DNA from: Dactylorhiza incarnata
Lineage: Eukaryota; Streptophyta; Magnoliopsida; Asparagales; Orchidaceae
Length of the DNA: 64,000 nucleotides
Direction of reading: 5' to 3'
NCBI GenBank assembly: GCA_033032865.1
Contig: JAWHQI010000329.1
Location: 2,356,001 to 2,420,000, forward strand
This document shows, in pieces, positions 62,880-64,000 of this stretch. A model generated the notes under the pieces. It saw only the letters and a list, made by a program, of their open reading frames with translations. It had not been told where the DNA came from and ran no database searches. The stretch's first letter is position 1. Every line of letters starts with the position of its first letter. The translations under genes and the position numbers were made by a program.

Positions 62880-64000
62880 GATCCCTTCCAAGAAATCCTC
62901 CTCCGGTGATACTTGGCATGCCAGGTTCAATAATTTCTCGTGACTCTCGTTTGCAAAGGTTGATTCTAATTAATTAAGCTCTGTCAAATCTCGTGAACGC
63001 AAAATAATCAAAAACGATCGCATGATAATTCATGCGTAGAACATATGATTGCAAATTGTGTAAAATATGGTCGCAAAGTTAGCATAATATAGGCACCGGG
63101 ATATCAAATTTTAATATCTTGAAAATTATAAATGATATCCAGGAGATCATAATTGATCAACAACCTTGAACTGGTTATCGACGTCATGGGCAAATTTATA
63201 TCCGTGCATACAACATAGAAAGATCATATTTTATAACACAAGCGAACAATGAAAGGTGGTGTGCGGTTAGGCCACTCCACACGGGGTGTTGCTCGGCTAG
63301 TGGGGGGGGGGGGGGGGGGGGGGGGTGCGGTTAGGCCACTCCACCCATATGGGGGGTGAAACGTATTCTTGGCGGAGTGATTACACAGTTGAAATTTAAA
63401 TATCTATATATAATTTGTATTTGTTTACTTATATTATCATGATATTATTTTTACATTTTCTTTATATTATATATTTTAATAATAATAATAATAAGTTGAT
63501 TTATTTTGTTAAAGTGATATTTATATAAAAAAATTAAAGAATGTAAATTATGATATTTTTACGGTCATTCTAAGTACTATATTTTTACATCTTTTAAAAT
63601 AAAAGATTTGATAGCGAGAGAGAAGATAAAATTGAAAAGTTGATTGCATTTTTACTATTAATATAGTATTTATAAAATTGGAAAGTTGAATGTACACATC
63701 ATTTTGACATATACACAGACTATATAATTTTATTTATACACAACTCTAATCGCCAAACAAAAATATATAAAGAAATAAATAATTTATATAATCCACAATT
63801 ACAAAATGAGTAAGAAGAGGATGAAATTTTGTGTATGTTCAACCTCTATCAAATGTATATTGAGAGAGAGAGAGAGAGAATTTTCTGTGTGCTCATCGCA
63901 CCTAAGCAGAGTGCGCAAACCTATATTTCTTGCAAAATTACAGTTGTAACATAATTTACGGTTATAATGTACAAATCATTCCTGAATTTTCTGTGCGAGA
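62880..64000. other. AT-rich DNA without recognisable genes
   Basis: Contains the poly-G tract, an AAT microsatellite (63478-63492) and a GA run (63861-63879). Nothing else seen. Confidence 0.5.
63302..63325 (+). repeat. 24-base poly-G tract between two direct repeats
   Basis: An uninterrupted run of 24 G. GTGCGGTTAGGCCACTCCAC occurs on both sides (63260-63279 and 63326-63345 approximately). Confidence 0.95.

Overview
The window is plant nuclear DNA made almost entirely of nested, decayed transposable elements. Plant origin is shown by the element families: a Sirevirus-type Ty1/copia element, a chromodomain Ty3/gypsy element of the Tekay type, Tat-clade Ty3/gypsy elements with a second (archaeal-type) RNase H, Helitron-like and CACTA-like ends, and a FAR1/FHY3-type DNA-binding domain. 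I see no intact host gene, no tRNA gene and no bacterial or organellar segment. The species cannot be named from the sequence.

Layout. 1-8613: element C, a Sirevirus-like copia element on the minus strand whose 3' end lies beyond the left edge; it sits in the 3' LTR of element A. 8614-32824: element A, a Tekay-like chromovirus on the minus strand with a 5' LTR of about 6.5 kb. Its pol is split by element D (10517-22998), a complete Tat-clade element on the minus strand with 781-bp LTRs and a near-perfect target duplication. A in turn lies in an LTR of element B (32825-about 36435), a related element with a non-coding interior. 36440-43640: a FAR1-like gene fragment, an inverted-repeat element with a 5S rRNA-like core, tandem arrays, a nested fold-back palindrome, gene fragments and a GC-rich array inside a short TIR element, much of it possibly within one Helitron. 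43640-51250: microsatellite, a small Helitron-like element, two LTRs facing each other in inverted orientation, CACTA-like ends and a copia deletion remnant. 51255-61020: element F, a truncated Tat-clade copy on the plus strand, split by element E (53590-60110), a complete plus-strand copia element with TSD GAGGG. 61020-64000: AT-rich DNA with a copia LTR-like segment and a 24-base poly-G tract.

The most interesting content is in D and F. Between pol and the 3' LTR each carries two genes on the strand opposite to gag-pol. Each gene has its own TATA box. The larger one has an intron at the same position and phase in both copies, although the two proteins are strongly diverged. Together with an exact 91-bp, 14-unit array between the convergent pol and antisense genes in D, this looks like a compact antisense expression cassette carried by a retrotransposon family. 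Antisense ORFs at this position are known from Tat-clade elements such as Grande; the two-promoter, spliced organisation seen here is the part worth following up.

All gag-pol genes are broken, mostly by single in-frame stops that fit C-to-T or G-to-A change, although the LTR pairs of D and E are still about 98% identical. The elements are therefore fairly young but now non-autonomous.
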